Assembly (NCBI RefSeq): GCF_019970045.1
Contig: NZ_JAHXYI010000002.1
Location: forward strand, 558,001 to 622,000
Direction: 5' to 3'
DNA from: Chryseobacterium sp. GVT01B
GTDB lineage: Bacteria > Bacteroidota > Bacteroidia > Flavobacteriales > Weeksellaceae
DNA: 64,000 nucleotides
Shown here piece by piece: positions 18,217-26,446 of this stretch. Under the pieces are notes generated by a model. It was not told the origin of the DNA and did not search any database. It worked only from the letters and a program-made list of their open reading frames with translations. Position 1 is the first letter of the stretch; each line of letters begins with the position of its first letter. A program made the position numbers and the translations under genes.

Positions 18217-19098
18217 GTGAAAAAAAAAATAAATATATCATCAATTGTATTTCTTACAATTGTGAATATAGCAAATGGACAAGTGGGAGTTTATACTTCG
18301 ACTCCTCAATCAACATTAGATATCAAAGCCATAAATCCTATAGGAACATTTACTAGCACAGATGGAATTCTAGTTCCTCGTGTTGATCGCCAGAGGGCAC
18401 AGAACATGGCTTCTATTGAAACATCTACTGTCATATACATCAATAATTCCACTACGGGAAGCCAGACAGGAAAAGCTCAGAATATTGATAATACCGGATT
18501 TTACTACTTCAGTGGAAGCCTATGGGAAAAATTGTTTTATACCGATAAAAGCTCTCTTACAGGAAATATAAAATATTCAGTGAAAACATCTGATCACAAT
18601 GGATGGTATTTATTAGATGGAAGAGCTGTTTCTGCTTTCCCAGCTGCAGTTAAAGCCAAAGCGGAGGCTTTAGGTTTTACTACTAACATTCCTAATGCAT
18701 CTGACAGAGTTTTAAAAACAAAAACTGCTACCGAAAGCCTAGGCACTGTGGGTGGTAACAATATGCTTACCATTTTACAAAGCAATTTACCCAATATAAC
18801 GCTTTCAAGCAATACGAGTGGGACAACAACTGCATCGGGAGCTCATGCACATAGTCCTGCTGTAGGAAGTGCTTTCTTGCTTTCAGGAACAAGCTTTGGA
18901 AACAATGGGAATGGCTATGGTAATGCCGGAAACGGTGCATGGGGAGGAGTAAACGCCAGAGGCAATACAGCTGCTGCAGGAGCCCATACCCATACATTCA
19001 GTGGAACGGTAAGTACTCCTTTAGGCGGAGGAGGTCAACCAATTGATAACAGATCACCTTACTTATCTGTAAATACTTTTATTTATTTAGGTGAATAA
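18217..19098 (+). CDS. Exported VGIN protein 4, tail-collar-like
   Basis: Tandem paralog of the gene before it, 34 bp after its stop. The frame is open from GTG 18175, which overlaps the upstream stop. I prefer GTG 18217, because KKKINISSIVFLTIVNIANGQ then forms a normal signal peptide. After VGVYTSTPQSTLDIKA come the shared LVPRVDRQRAQNMASIETS block, GFYYFSGSLWEKL, SDHNGWYLLDGRAV, TVGGNNMLTILQSNLPNI, HAHS and HTHT motifs and NTFIYLGE. The start region is the main doubt: no ATG is available. Function unknown; likely co-transcribed with VGIN 3 and 5. Confidence 0.78.
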   Translation: MKKKINISSIVFLTIVNIANGQVGVYTSTPQSTLDIKAINPIGTFTSTDGILVPRVDRQRAQNMASIETSTVIYINNSTTGSQTGKAQNIDNTGFYYFSGSLWEKLFYTDKSSLTGNIKYSVKTSDHNGWYLLDGRAVSAFPAAVKAKAEALGFTTNIPNASDRVLKTKTATESLGTVGGNNMLTILQSNLPNITLSSNTSGTTTASGAHAHSPAVGSAFLLSGTSFGNNGNGYGNAGNGAWGGVNARGNTAAAGAHTHTFSGTVSTPLGGGGQPIDNRSPYLSVNTFIYLGE

Positions 19099-19135
19099 CT
19101 GTTATTATTTTAAATACATTTTCAAACAAAAAATC

Positions 19136-20011
19136 ATGAATACAAAATCATTATTATCAATTATATTGTTGATAATCTTTAATATAGTCTATAGTCAGAT
19201 CGGAATCAATACAACCACACCTCAGTCGACCCTGGATATTAATGCCAAAAACCCTACCGGTACTGCAACCAATACAGATGGAATGCTCATCCCTAGAATA
19301 GATCGCCAGCGTGCACAAAATATGGGAATCGTAGAAATTTCCACAATTATATACATCAGTGATTATACTACAGGCAGCCAGACGGTAAAAGCCCAAAATA
19401 TTGATGCCAACGGATTCTATTATTACAATGGAAGTGTCTGGGAAAAAATCAACAAATCTCTTTTATCATATCCTGTTGGAACTATTACGCAGTCATTTAA
19501 ATCAGCAGACTACAATGGATGGTTTTTGTTAAATGGGAGAGCCATTTCAACGCTTCCTGTTAGGGCACAAGTAGCCGCGGCCAGTTTAGGTTTAACCACC
19601 ACCCTGTATGATGCCACAGACAGAACTCTAAAAACTAAAAATGCAGCGGAAAATATAGGTGATACAGGTGGGAGTAACTCAGTTGTCATCTTACAAAGCA
19701 ATTTACCTAATATCAATCTGACAACTAGTGTTAGCGGTACTGCTTTGTCTTCAGGATTACATGCACACGGCACAGATACGGGAGGCTCATTTTTATATGG
19801 TGGCACAAGTGTTGGTAACAATGGTACCGGGCATGGAGGAAGCGCAAGTCCCGGCTTATTCGGAGGTGTAGGAGTAGGTAACACAGGAGTCTCTGCAAAT
19901 CATACCCATACATTTACAGGAACAACAGCTACAAATTTAGGTTCCGGTCAATCTTTAAATAACCGATCAGCCTATGTTGTGGTAAACACTTTTATTTATT
20001 TAGGACAATAA
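19136..20011 (+). CDS. Exported VGIN protein 5, tail-collar-like
   Basis: Third tandem paralog, 37 bp after VGIN 4. Start at ATG 19136 (MNTKSLLSIILLIIFNIVYS, signal peptide); the frame extends back to 19091 over a non-signal stretch. It has IGINTTTPQSTLDINA, MLIPRIDRQRAQNMGIVEIS, DYNGWFLLNGRAI, DTGGSNSVVILQSNLPNI, HAHG and HTHT, ending NTFIYLGQ. The 3' ends of all three genes are nearly identical in DNA (acttttatttatttagg), as expected after tandem duplication and with potential for recombination between copies. An HTH-A/HTH-B module follows. Confidence 0.8.
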   Translation: MNTKSLLSIILLIIFNIVYSQIGINTTTPQSTLDINAKNPTGTATNTDGMLIPRIDRQRAQNMGIVEISTIIYISDYTTGSQTVKAQNIDANGFYYYNGSVWEKINKSLLSYPVGTITQSFKSADYNGWFLLNGRAISTLPVRAQVAAASLGLTTTLYDATDRTLKTKNAAENIGDTGGSNSVVILQSNLPNINLTTSVSGTALSSGLHAHGTDTGGSFLYGGTSVGNNGTGHGGSASPGLFGGVGVGNTGVSANHTHTFTGTTATNLGSGQSLNNRSAYVVVNTFIYLGQ

Positions 20012-20182
20012 AGCATTTTAACTAAGGTGACAATATGCTTTAAAGTCCCATTTAATACTAGCATAGCTTTTATACAAAAACAGGTGAAGATTTAATCCAA
20101 AAAGGCTCCACTCTAATTTCATAAGAATCTAGTAATAGTACATTATATTATTGTGAAAATAAAATCAACAAAATCAAACAGT

Positions 20183-20602
20183 ATGAATATTGATTTTAAA
20201 AATATAAATATCGGGAATCTTATTGAAAAAAGAGTGACTGAATGCCAGATAGAAATGGATCGGATATGTAATTTTTTTAAGTGTGACGAACAGGAAATTA
20301 CAAGAATATATAAGGAAAAAGAGTTGCCAACGGATCATCTTTTAAAATGGAGTAAGTTATTGGAATATGATTTTTTCAGATTGTATTCGCAGCATTTAAT
20401 TTTTTATTCTCCCACGAATAGAATTGGTAAAAAAAAATCCCAAAAGCTCCCGTCATTTAGGAAAAACATTTATACAAAAGAATTGATTGCATTTGTTCTG
20501 GAGCGAATTAACCAAAAAATAATGAAACCTCAAGAGGTCATTGAGATTTACAAAATTCCTAAAACAACTTTATACAAATGGCTGAGCAAATATAATATGT
20601 AA
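20183..20602 (+). CDS. HTH-A protein (two-HTH, transposase-like), copy 1
   Basis: About 139 aa. I start at ATG 20183 (MNIDFKNINIGNLIEKRV) because the paralog at 25117 begins at the same point; an in-frame GTG lies at 20153. The N-terminal half looks like a Cro/CI-type HTH (ERV..RICNFFKCDEQEI) followed by the conserved block LLKWSKLLEYDFFRLYSQHL. The C-terminus has a second HTH of the transposase/Hin type (IYKIPKTTLYKWLSKY). Related Chryseobacterium proteins are sometimes labelled transposase, but no DDE or other catalytic motif is present. It is probably a DNA-binding regulator. It follows VGIN 5 by 171 bp and precedes HTH-B. Confidence 0.75.
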   Translation: MNIDFKNINIGNLIEKRVTECQIEMDRICNFFKCDEQEITRIYKEKELPTDHLLKWSKLLEYDFFRLYSQHLIFYSPTNRIGKKKSQKLPSFRKNIYTKELIAFVLERINQKIMKPQEVIEIYKIPKTTLYKWLSKYNM

Positions 20603-20606
20603 TGGT

Positions 20607-20867
20607 ATGATAATGAAAAAAGCAATACGGGATAAACTTATCCTTAACAAGAATTTTTTTGGTTTGTCAAAGGATCAGGTAAACTTTTCATTAAATGAAT
20701 ATTTGAAGGTAGAACTTGATAATGACTGGTATTACTTAATAGGTAAGAGGTTCTATAAAAAGAATATTATTCTTTATTGCAAATTTAATGAAGAGAAAGT
20801 AGAAGAAAAATATATTATAACAACAGATGAAAAATCAGCATTGTCCAGACTATTCAAAAATTTATAG
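20607..20867 (+). CDS. Hypothetical 86-aa protein between HTH-A and HTH-B
   Basis: Small lysine- and aromatic-rich protein (DNDWYYLIGKRFYKKNIILY) of unknown family, 4 bp after HTH-A and overlapping the start of HTH-B by 41 bp. ATG 20613 is an alternative start. The second HTH module (24794-25560) has no counterpart. Its tight packing supports a real gene; no function can be given. Confidence 0.5.
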   Translation: MIMKKAIRDKLILNKNFFGLSKDQVNFSLNEYLKVELDNDWYYLIGKRFYKKNIILYCKFNEEKVEEKYIITTDEKSALSRLFKNL

Positions 20868-21168
20868 TGATATTATTGAAAGTAAATATCCGGAAAAGAA
20901 ACAACAATGCGTATTCTTTCTGAATAAAGAAAAACTTACTGCAATGGACGTATTAAAATTAAACACTCTTATTTTCGGGAATGAAGCGGATCCGGAAGCG
21001 ACGGGAGTTAATCAGTTCAGGTCTTATGACCAGGAAACAATAAGGTTGATTCTTGAATACCAGATTAAGAATAATCTAAATAATTTGCAGACTGCAAAAC
21101 ATTTTAGAATAAGCAGAAACTCACTGGCAAAATGGAAAAAAATGAAGAATCAACAGAAAATAGATTAA
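20827..21168 (+). CDS. HTH-B protein, copy 1
   Basis: A 113-aa protein. The N-terminus PDYSKIYSDIIESKYPEKK and middle MDVLKLNTLIFG align with the paralog at 24794. The C-terminus is an HTH of transposase/FIS type (LNNLQTAKHFRISRNSLAKWKK, about 84-105). It overlaps the small upstream gene. The A-then-B order is kept in both modules, which suggests the two act together, perhaps as a heteromeric regulator of the adjacent VGIN genes. This is inference from context. Confidence 0.75.
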   Translation: MKNQHCPDYSKIYSDIIESKYPEKKQQCVFFLNKEKLTAMDVLKLNTLIFGNEADPEATGVNQFRSYDQETIRLILEYQIKNNLNNLQTAKHFRISRNSLAKWKKMKNQQKID

Positions 21169-21378
21169 CCGTAAAATTAAAAGAAAGTCTTAAATAAACC
21201 CAAGACAAAGAAAATTTCAAAATCTTAGTGAGAAATCGAACTTTTGAAAAACCTCACGGGATAAAACAAAAAGCATTTTTTTAGAAAATTTTGTTCAGGC
21301 TTTTAAAGAATATAGCTTAAAAATCCAACTATAAACATTTCAAAATTAATGCATTGAAATACAACAACATGCAGGCAC

Positions 21379-21411
21379 AAAAAAAGGAGACAAACTTTAA
21401 CAGTTGTCTCC
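21379..21411 (-). terminator. Terminator of tRNA-Lys copy 1
   Basis: GGAGACAA (21386-21393) and TTGTCTCC (21404-21411) form the stem. Read on the minus strand it is followed by seven T. Confidence 0.85.
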
Positions 21412-21416
21412 TTAAG

Positions 21417-21489
21417 TGACCCGGCTGGGATTCGAACCCAGGACCCATACATTAAAAGTGTATTGCTCTACCAGCTGAGCTACCGAGTC
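21417..21489 (-). tRNA. tRNA-Lys (anticodon TTT)
   Basis: The minus strand folds into a 73-nt cloverleaf: acceptor GACTCGG with CCGGGTC, D arm AGCTCAGCTGGTAGAGC, anticodon loop CTTTTAA, T arm GGTTCGAATCC, discriminator A. CCA is not encoded. An identical gene lies at 53015-53087. Confidence 0.97.
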
Positions 21490-21532
21490 GGCCACTTACT
21501 TTTTCAAGTAAATCCCTTTGTTTAAGGGACTG

Positions 21533-21540
21533 CAAAGATA
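21533..21540 (-). promoter_or_regulatory. -7 promoter box of tRNA-Lys copy 1
   Basis: The minus strand reads TATCTTTG, a perfect TAnnTTTG match, 44 bp upstream of the tRNA 5' end. Confidence 0.75.
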
Positions 21541-21670
21541 GAAACTTTTTCTTTATTTACAAGACTTTCCAGCGATTTTATGAACCAAATCCTGCTAACC
21601 TTTACAATATCAGATACAAAAATTTGATGCTCTATTACGGAGCATATCATTTAAACTTCAAATATTATAA

Positions 21671-21704
21671 AAAATGGATTGCTCAATTTGAGTAATCCAT
21701 TTTT
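21671..21704. terminator. Bidirectional terminator hairpin after the AraC gene
   Basis: AAAATGGATT (21671-21680) pairs with AATCCATTTT (21694-21703), with A and T tracts on both sides. It lies 40 bp after the stop of the minus-strand AraC gene. Confidence 0.7.
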
Positions 21705-21742
21705 AGAAATCTCCTCTAATACAGATTTTAAATACATTTATT

Positions 21743-22654
21743 TTAATATAAATCTCCTTTTTTATATTCCTGTGGAGATTTTCGGGTATGTCGTTTAAAA
21801 AATTTACTGAAAGTAGCCTGATCCGGAAACTTAAGCTGTAAAGCAACCTCAGTAATATTAGAATTTGAATTTTTAAGCAAAAGTCTTGCCTCCAATATCA
21901 AAACCTGATCAATAATTTCTTTAGGCGATTTGCGTAGGGTTTTATTAATAATGCTTGTAAGATATTTACGGCTGATATACAGCTGATCTGCATAAAACTG
22001 TACATTATGCTGCTCTTTAAAGTGCTTGCGAACTAAAACAAAAAAATCAGTCGTAATTTCATCTTCTCTATCGCTAATACTTTTAATTTTTTCAGTTTTT
22101 TTTAAGTGGTTATCAATCTCATAGATAATCAGTGAAAAATAATGCCAGATCATTTCCTTGAAATAATAATTATTCTTTTCAGCATTATTCAGATTTTCAA
22201 GTTGTTCAAGATGAAATACAACCTTCCTGAATAAATCGGGTTCATTCTTAATAAATATTGCCGGATCTGAAGTGAATATTTTAAGAACATCAATTGAATT
22301 AAATCCTGATTCAGAAATAAAATCGAAAGAAAAGAATATATACTTGGCATTATAATCTGCAGAAAGATGATCCATCCAGAAAGTTTCCCCTTTCGGACAA
22401 AAGATCATATCTCCGGCAGCAATTTCATACTGCTGATCCTTCATCGTAAATCCAATACTTCCTTTTTTAACCAGAATCATACAGTAATAATCGGCCCGAT
22501 AAGGCATATTGAGTTTAATAGTATGATCGTTTTTACTACTGTTCATAACAATAAATCCTTTAACCCTTAAATCAAACCCCACTTGCTGAAGCAGCTCTTC
22601 AAAAGTGAAATAAGAAATAAGATCAGACGATGCAGCCCTGGATTTTCTAGACAT
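21743..22654 (-). CDS. AraC-family regulator with cupin-type sensor
   Basis: A 303-aa protein. The N-terminal cupin-like domain has IGFTMKDQQYEIAAGDMIFC, followed by a helical linker. The C-terminal AraC double HTH has FYADQLYISRKYLTSIINK and ALQLKFPDQATFSKFFKRHT, ending SPQEYKKGDLY. A small molecule is expected to bind the cupin domain. The start at 22654 is supported by a promoter box 23 bp upstream. It stands alone between the tRNA and a TPR/HTH regulator; its targets are unknown. Confidence 0.9.
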   Translation of the reverse strand: MSRKSRAASSDLISYFTFEELLQQVGFDLRVKGFIVMNSSKNDHTIKLNMPYRADYYCMILVKKGSIGFTMKDQQYEIAAGDMIFCPKGETFWMDHLSADYNAKYIFFSFDFISESGFNSIDVLKIFTSDPAIFIKNEPDLFRKVVFHLEQLENLNNAEKNNYYFKEMIWHYFSLIIYEIDNHLKKTEKIKSISDREDEITTDFFVLVRKHFKEQHNVQFYADQLYISRKYLTSIINKTLRKSPKEIIDQVLILEARLLLKNSNSNITEVALQLKFPDQATFSKFFKRHTRKSPQEYKKGDLY

Positions 22655-22676
22655 TGAACATTTAATTTATTAATAA

Positions 22677-22684
22677 CAAATTTA
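22677..22684 (-). promoter_or_regulatory. -7 promoter box of the AraC gene
   Basis: The minus strand reads TAAATTTG (TAnnTTTG). The predicted leader is about 15 nt. Confidence 0.55.
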
Positions 22685-22840
22685 ACACTAAATCCCTAAT
22701 ATTCATCGGATTGAACAAAGTAAAAATTAAAGTCAATTCAAAGCTAGTACATCAACAATAATATTATTAAAATTATTGTTTCCTGATGATTTATTTACGT
22801 CAGACGTTGTCTGAAAATCTATCTGAAAATAGTAATATAG

Positions 22841-22866
22841 ATAAAAAGCCTGGAAATTCCAGGCTT
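22841..22866 (-). terminator. Terminator after TPR regulator paralog 3
   Basis: AAGCCTGGAA (22846-22855) pairs with TTCCAGGCTT (22857-22866). The minus strand continues into TTTTTA. It lies about 118 bp beyond the stop at 22984; the rest of the 22655-22983 spacer shows nothing else. Confidence 0.7.
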
Positions 22867-22983
22867 ACACTGCGAATGAAAAGTACATTATCAATAAAAA
22901 TAATCCTTATAAATGATTTTATATCTTCTAAACTATAAAACAACAGAATTGCATATTTTTAATTTCTTGAATATGTATATGAA

Positions 22984-24528
22984 CTACCCAATATTAAACA
23001 TCCAGGTATAAATATTCGCATTTGTACTGATATCCAGCTTCTTCCGGATTCTATATTTTTTACTGAATACTGAGCTTGTGGAAACATTCTTATATTTGGC
23101 GATTTCCTTGGTATCGAATTTCAATTTTATGAGTGCACAATATTCAAGGTCGGAATGGCTTAGTTGAGAATTTATGGTTAAAAGCTGTTGATTGAATAAT
23201 GGGAAATGCTCATGAAATTTCAAATGAAAGGATTTGTCATTATTATGAACAAGTTCGATAAGTTCTTTTAAATCCTCAATTTCCAGTTCCTGCCTTTCTT
23301 TTTCTTGGGGAGAGATAGCTTCTTCAAAGGAAATATTATATTCTTCAACTGGCAATTCATTTTCAGCATTTCTTATATACTCATTTTCCTCTTCATCCCT
23401 ACTTTTTCTAAAAAAAATATATGCTGTTCCTCCAACCCCTAATAAACAAGGTAGAATAAATAACCAATAACTATAATTTAAATTCTCTTTCTGACATTTC
23501 ACCGTATCTCCGTTTGCAACAATAGTATTTAATATTTTTTTCTCAGAAGAAGATATGCTGTCCGTTATTTTCTTTGCCTTTGTTGAATACACAGCTTCAT
23601 TCTTATAATCCTGCAGCATCCGATAAGCTTCCGCCTGTCCTGAATAAATATCTTCTAAAGCATTTGTATAAATCTTATATTCATTAACAATCTGTCTAGA
23701 TTGATTAAAGTATTCAAGAGCTGTGTTATAGTTTTTCTTTTTATTTTCTATATTGCCTTTAAGTAAATAATAATAAATAAACTCTGACTTGTCTCTTTCA
23801 TTTTTCATATAAATTTGAAAATCATTAAGGTATTTTTCAGATTCTGAAATTTTATCAGTCCGAAAATACTCTTTAGCCATGTCCATTGCAAATGAAGCTA
23901 AATAAAGGGGTTTGTAAGAGAAATTATAATTCATTTTTTTTGATTCCGAGTACCCTTTATTAAGATATATGAGTATAGAATCATAATGGTTCACATTTCC
24001 TTCCTGCCTGATATTTCTAGCCATACTCCTGTAAACAGCCGCCTTCTTTACATGTAAATCCTGACTCGGCAATTTATCAGCAAGTTCTAAACTCTGTTGA
24101 AGGGAATAACGGGATTTTTTTGTGTAACCCATTTCACTATAAATCATTCCTTCACCAAGTAGGAAGCTAGATAAAGCAACATTATCATTTTCTTTACCTG
24201 ATAATACTTTACCTTCTGAAATTTTCTTTAAAGACAGCTCATAATTCCGTTCATTCATATATACTTCAGACATCTTCAAAATAGCCTGAAGCATGCCTTT
24301 ATTATAATTGATTTCTTTAGACTGGTAATAAATTTCTGTACATAATCTCAGAATTTCCTTGCTTCCTTTATCTGCATATACATTCTTGTCTTTAATTATA
24401 TTACCGAGACTATCTATACTTCTTCGTCTTGCTTTATCTTGTGAATAAAAGGCAGTACTGAACAGAATAAATAACAATAATAGAACAGTTCTGATATTTA
24501 TAACAGAACATAATTTATGTGCATCCAT
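22984..24528 (-). CDS. TPR membrane regulator with C-terminal HTH (paralog 3)
   Basis: A 514-aa protein of the same architecture as the genes at 5558 and 7144 but more diverged: signal peptide (LLLLFILFSTAFYSQ, no lipobox), TPR-like repeats (about 50-330), a membrane helix (YWLFILPCLLGVGGTAYIFF, about 355-374), an acidic coiled stretch and an HTH end with DTKEIAKYKNVSTSSVFSKK. It should be a one-component membrane regulator. It sits between the two VGIN/HTH-A/HTH-B modules, so it may belong to their control. No target is shown. Confidence 0.82.
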   Translation of the reverse strand: MDAHKLCSVINIRTVLLLLFILFSTAFYSQDKARRRSIDSLGNIIKDKNVYADKGSKEILRLCTEIYYQSKEINYNKGMLQAILKMSEVYMNERNYELSLKKISEGKVLSGKENDNVALSSFLLGEGMIYSEMGYTKKSRYSLQQSLELADKLPSQDLHVKKAAVYRSMARNIRQEGNVNHYDSILIYLNKGYSESKKMNYNFSYKPLYLASFAMDMAKEYFRTDKISESEKYLNDFQIYMKNERDKSEFIYYYLLKGNIENKKKNYNTALEYFNQSRQIVNEYKIYTNALEDIYSGQAEAYRMLQDYKNEAVYSTKAKKITDSISSSEKKILNTIVANGDTVKCQKENLNYSYWLFILPCLLGVGGTAYIFFRKSRDEEENEYIRNAENELPVEEYNISFEEAISPQEKERQELEIEDLKELIELVHNNDKSFHLKFHEHFPLFNQQLLTINSQLSHSDLEYCALIKLKFDTKEIAKYKNVSTSSVFSKKYRIRKKLDISTNANIYTWMFNIG

Positions 24529-24774
24529 AAAATTACAGACGACAAAAATTAATTACCATTTTTAATTGCCTATTTTTAATACAATTTTTTTTTGCTTCCC
24601 TCTCTGGAATTATTTCTTTTTTCATCATTTATGTAAATTCAAGGGTACAAAATTCGTTATAATAACAATTACGAAAAATATAAAAAAGACATTTTATCTT
24701 ATCAAAAAATGTCAAAAAAACCTATTTCAAGCAATCACTCTAATGAAAAGCAAGAACAATTAGCAAACAAATGA

Positions 24775-24809
24775 ACATTTTACATTATGAATTTCACAAT
24801 GTAAAATGT
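24775..24809 (+). terminator. Hairpin overlapping the 3' end of HTH-B copy 2
   Basis: ACATTTTACATT (24775-24786) pairs perfectly with AATGTAAAATGT (24798-24809), and a T tract follows only on the plus strand. It could end a short plus-strand transcript or slow the minus-strand operon. Its use is uncertain. Confidence 0.45.
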
Positions 24810-25147
24810 TTTTTCCATTTAGCAACTGTATTTCTGCTTAGTCTGAAATGATTAGCTAACTGAGTATTTGTCAGATTATTCTTTCTCTGATAATCTAACA
24901 TATATAAAACTGAATGTTCATCATAAGAACGGAGTTTCTGATTGTAAATCTCCATCTTTTCATCCTGAGTATTGAAGATGGAATTATTGATTCTCAAAAC
25001 ATCAAGCATATATAAGTCTTCTTTTTGCAATATTTCTGAATACCATTCTTTTTTCTCAGGAAATTTTTTATCAATGATATCCTGAAAAATCCGCCTGTAG
25101 TCAGGACCTTTTATGCTTATATCTTCTCCTTGTATTTCTCCAGCCAT
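24794..25147 (-). CDS. HTH-B protein, copy 2
   Basis: A 117-aa paralog of the gene at 20827: PDYRRIFQDIIDKKFPEKK, a middle LDVLRINNSIF and the C-terminal HTH LTNTQLANHFRLSRNTVAKWKK. Its start overlaps the end of HTH-A copy 2 by 31 bp, so the two are translationally linked. No catalytic motif is present; a DNA-binding role is likely. Confidence 0.75.
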   Translation of the reverse strand: MAGEIQGEDISIKGPDYRRIFQDIIDKKFPEKKEWYSEILQKEDLYMLDVLRINNSIFNTQDEKMEIYNQKLRSYDEHSVLYMLDYQRKNNLTNTQLANHFRLSRNTVAKWKKHFTL

Positions 25148-25560
25148 TTATATAATGTTGTTTTAGGAATTCTATAGTCTTCCATAATCTGATTTTTAGT
25201 CTTTTCTCCTAACCTCACCTGCTCAAGTATAAACAAAATAATTTCCTGGGTATACAGATTTTTTCTGAAGACAGGAAAATCAGAATTATTTCCTTTTTTT
25301 GTCTTACTAATATCTCTACCGCTATAGGTTGGTGGGGAGTAAAGCATCAAATGCTGTGAATAGAGCCTGAAAAAATCATATTCAAGCAGTTTGCTCCATT
25401 TCAATAAACATTCAGAATTCATAGTATTCTGCTTGAATACTTTTTGTATCTCAGGTTCGGTAGCTTTAAAAAAATTACAGGTTCTCTCTATGGAAATACC
25501 CGTTGATTTCCATTTTATTTCTATTAGCTCTCCTATATGTATATTCTTTAAGTAATCCAT
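25117..25560 (-). CDS. HTH-A protein, copy 2
   Basis: A 147-aa paralog of the gene at 20183. It shares the N-terminal IHIGELIE block, the Cro-like segment RTCNFFKATEPEI, the nearly identical core LLKWSKLLEYDFFRLYSQHL and the C-terminal HTH YRIPKTTLYKWLEKYK. It follows VGIN gene 6 by 33 bp on the same strand and overlaps HTH-B, so VGIN 6, HTH-A and HTH-B appear to be one operon. The order matches the plus-strand module. Confidence 0.78.
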   Translation of the reverse strand: MDYLKNIHIGELIEIKWKSTGISIERTCNFFKATEPEIQKVFKQNTMNSECLLKWSKLLEYDFFRLYSQHLMLYSPPTYSGRDISKTKKGNNSDFPVFRKNLYTQEIILFILEQVRLGEKTKNQIMEDYRIPKTTLYKWLEKYKEKI

Positions 25561-25593
25561 AGAATACCCCGTATTACTCTTATAATTTATTCA

Positions 25594-26418
25594 TTAAAGT
25601 GGTTTTCTGAAAACCTGAGCAGACATAGTTCCTCGACCCCAATTAAAATTACCCCCAGTAGCAGAGAACATATTAAATATAAAAGTTTCTGCATTTGTAC
25701 CTTGGCTCTTTTCTATATACCCATTCAGATTGTATGTTACAGTTCCAACAGTGCTTGTATTATTAGTAACAGTTTCGACAAATGTTGCACCAACACTAGT
25801 CATTATATAACTACCACTAGTTTGGTTAAAAATCTGGTTTATAGAATATTTTCTGGACCCGCCTTGAGCTTCAACTCCGTTTCTTAAAAAGCGTACTCCC
25901 ATATAACCACCAAAAGTATCAGAAGCAGGCTTAGAAAACCCTATTGGAGTGGAGTAAGTTACAACTATCTGAACCGTGCTCATTGCAGGAATTGCCACGG
26001 TTAATCCTAATGCAAGATCTATATTATTAACGGTAGTACCGGAAGCAGGAAAAACGTATTGTATACTATTTGTTGCAGTTGTTGAATAAGCATTATCCAA
26101 TACGTAATTGACACTATATGGAAGAAATGTATGCCAGCTAGGAGCCACGGCAGTACCAGAATTCGTATAGAGACCTGTCCCACTTGATAAATTACTATTA
26201 GTATTATAAACGAACAATCCATTTGCCGGTGATGGAACTGTAGTCCCATCAGTTAAACTTTGCAAAGATACTCTGGGAATTAATAATCCTTTATTCGCAG
26301 AATTAATATCTAAAACTGCAGAAGGATCAGGGTTGTTTGTATTAATTCCTACACTTCCGGTTTGTGCATTTAAGCTGAATCCATAGCACATTAAAATGCT
26401 GATAATAATTTTTTTCAT
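25594..26418 (-). CDS. Exported VGIN-type surface protein 6
   Basis: A 274-aa protein with signal peptide MKKIIISILMCYGFSLNAQ and head SVGINTNNPDPSAVLDI, then KGLLIPRVSLQSLTDG (the common 'LLIPR' follow-on seen in VGIN 3-5) and a C-terminal predicted beta domain ending WGRGTMSAQVFRKPL. No enzymatic motif. It opens the operon with the second HTH-A/HTH-B pair. It resembles VGIN 1 more than the collar-like set in the style of its C-terminus. Confidence 0.75.
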   Translation of the reverse strand: MKKIIISILMCYGFSLNAQTGSVGINTNNPDPSAVLDINSANKGLLIPRVSLQSLTDGTTVPSPANGLFVYNTNSNLSSGTGLYTNSGTAVAPSWHTFLPYSVNYVLDNAYSTTATNSIQYVFPASGTTVNNIDLALGLTVAIPAMSTVQIVVTYSTPIGFSKPASDTFGGYMGVRFLRNGVEAQGGSRKYSINQIFNQTSGSYIMTSVGATFVETVTNNTSTVGTVTYNLNGYIEKSQGTNAETFIFNMFSATGGNFNWGRGTMSAQVFRKPL

Positions 26419-26438
26419 ATCTGTTATCTTTATGACAG

Positions 26439-26446
26439 CAAAATTA
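26439..26446 (-). promoter_or_regulatory. -7 promoter box of the VGIN 6/HTH operon
   Basis: The minus strand reads TAATTTTG, 21 bp before the ATG; the leader would be about 13 nt. Confidence 0.55.

Larger units (their letters stand above)
21415..21544. repeat. 130-bp repeat around tRNA-Lys, copy 1
   Basis: Identical to 53013-53142 in the same orientation. It covers the tRNA, its leader and its promoter box. The flanks diverge immediately outside. Confidence 0.9.

Noticed and set aside
17322..20011. Prophage or contractile injection system, because of tail-collar-like proteins
   Set aside because: Each protein has its own signal peptide, and no sheath, tube, baseplate, capsid or integrase gene is nearby.
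24566..24763. 65-aa plus-strand frame between the TPR and HTH-B genes
   Set aside because: Its composition is that of AT-rich noncoding DNA, with no similarity to known motifs, although a plus-strand hairpin with T tract follows.
20183..25560. HTH-A/HTH-B as an insertion sequence
   Set aside because: There is no catalytic transposase domain, no terminal inverted repeats around the modules, and the gene order is operon-like.
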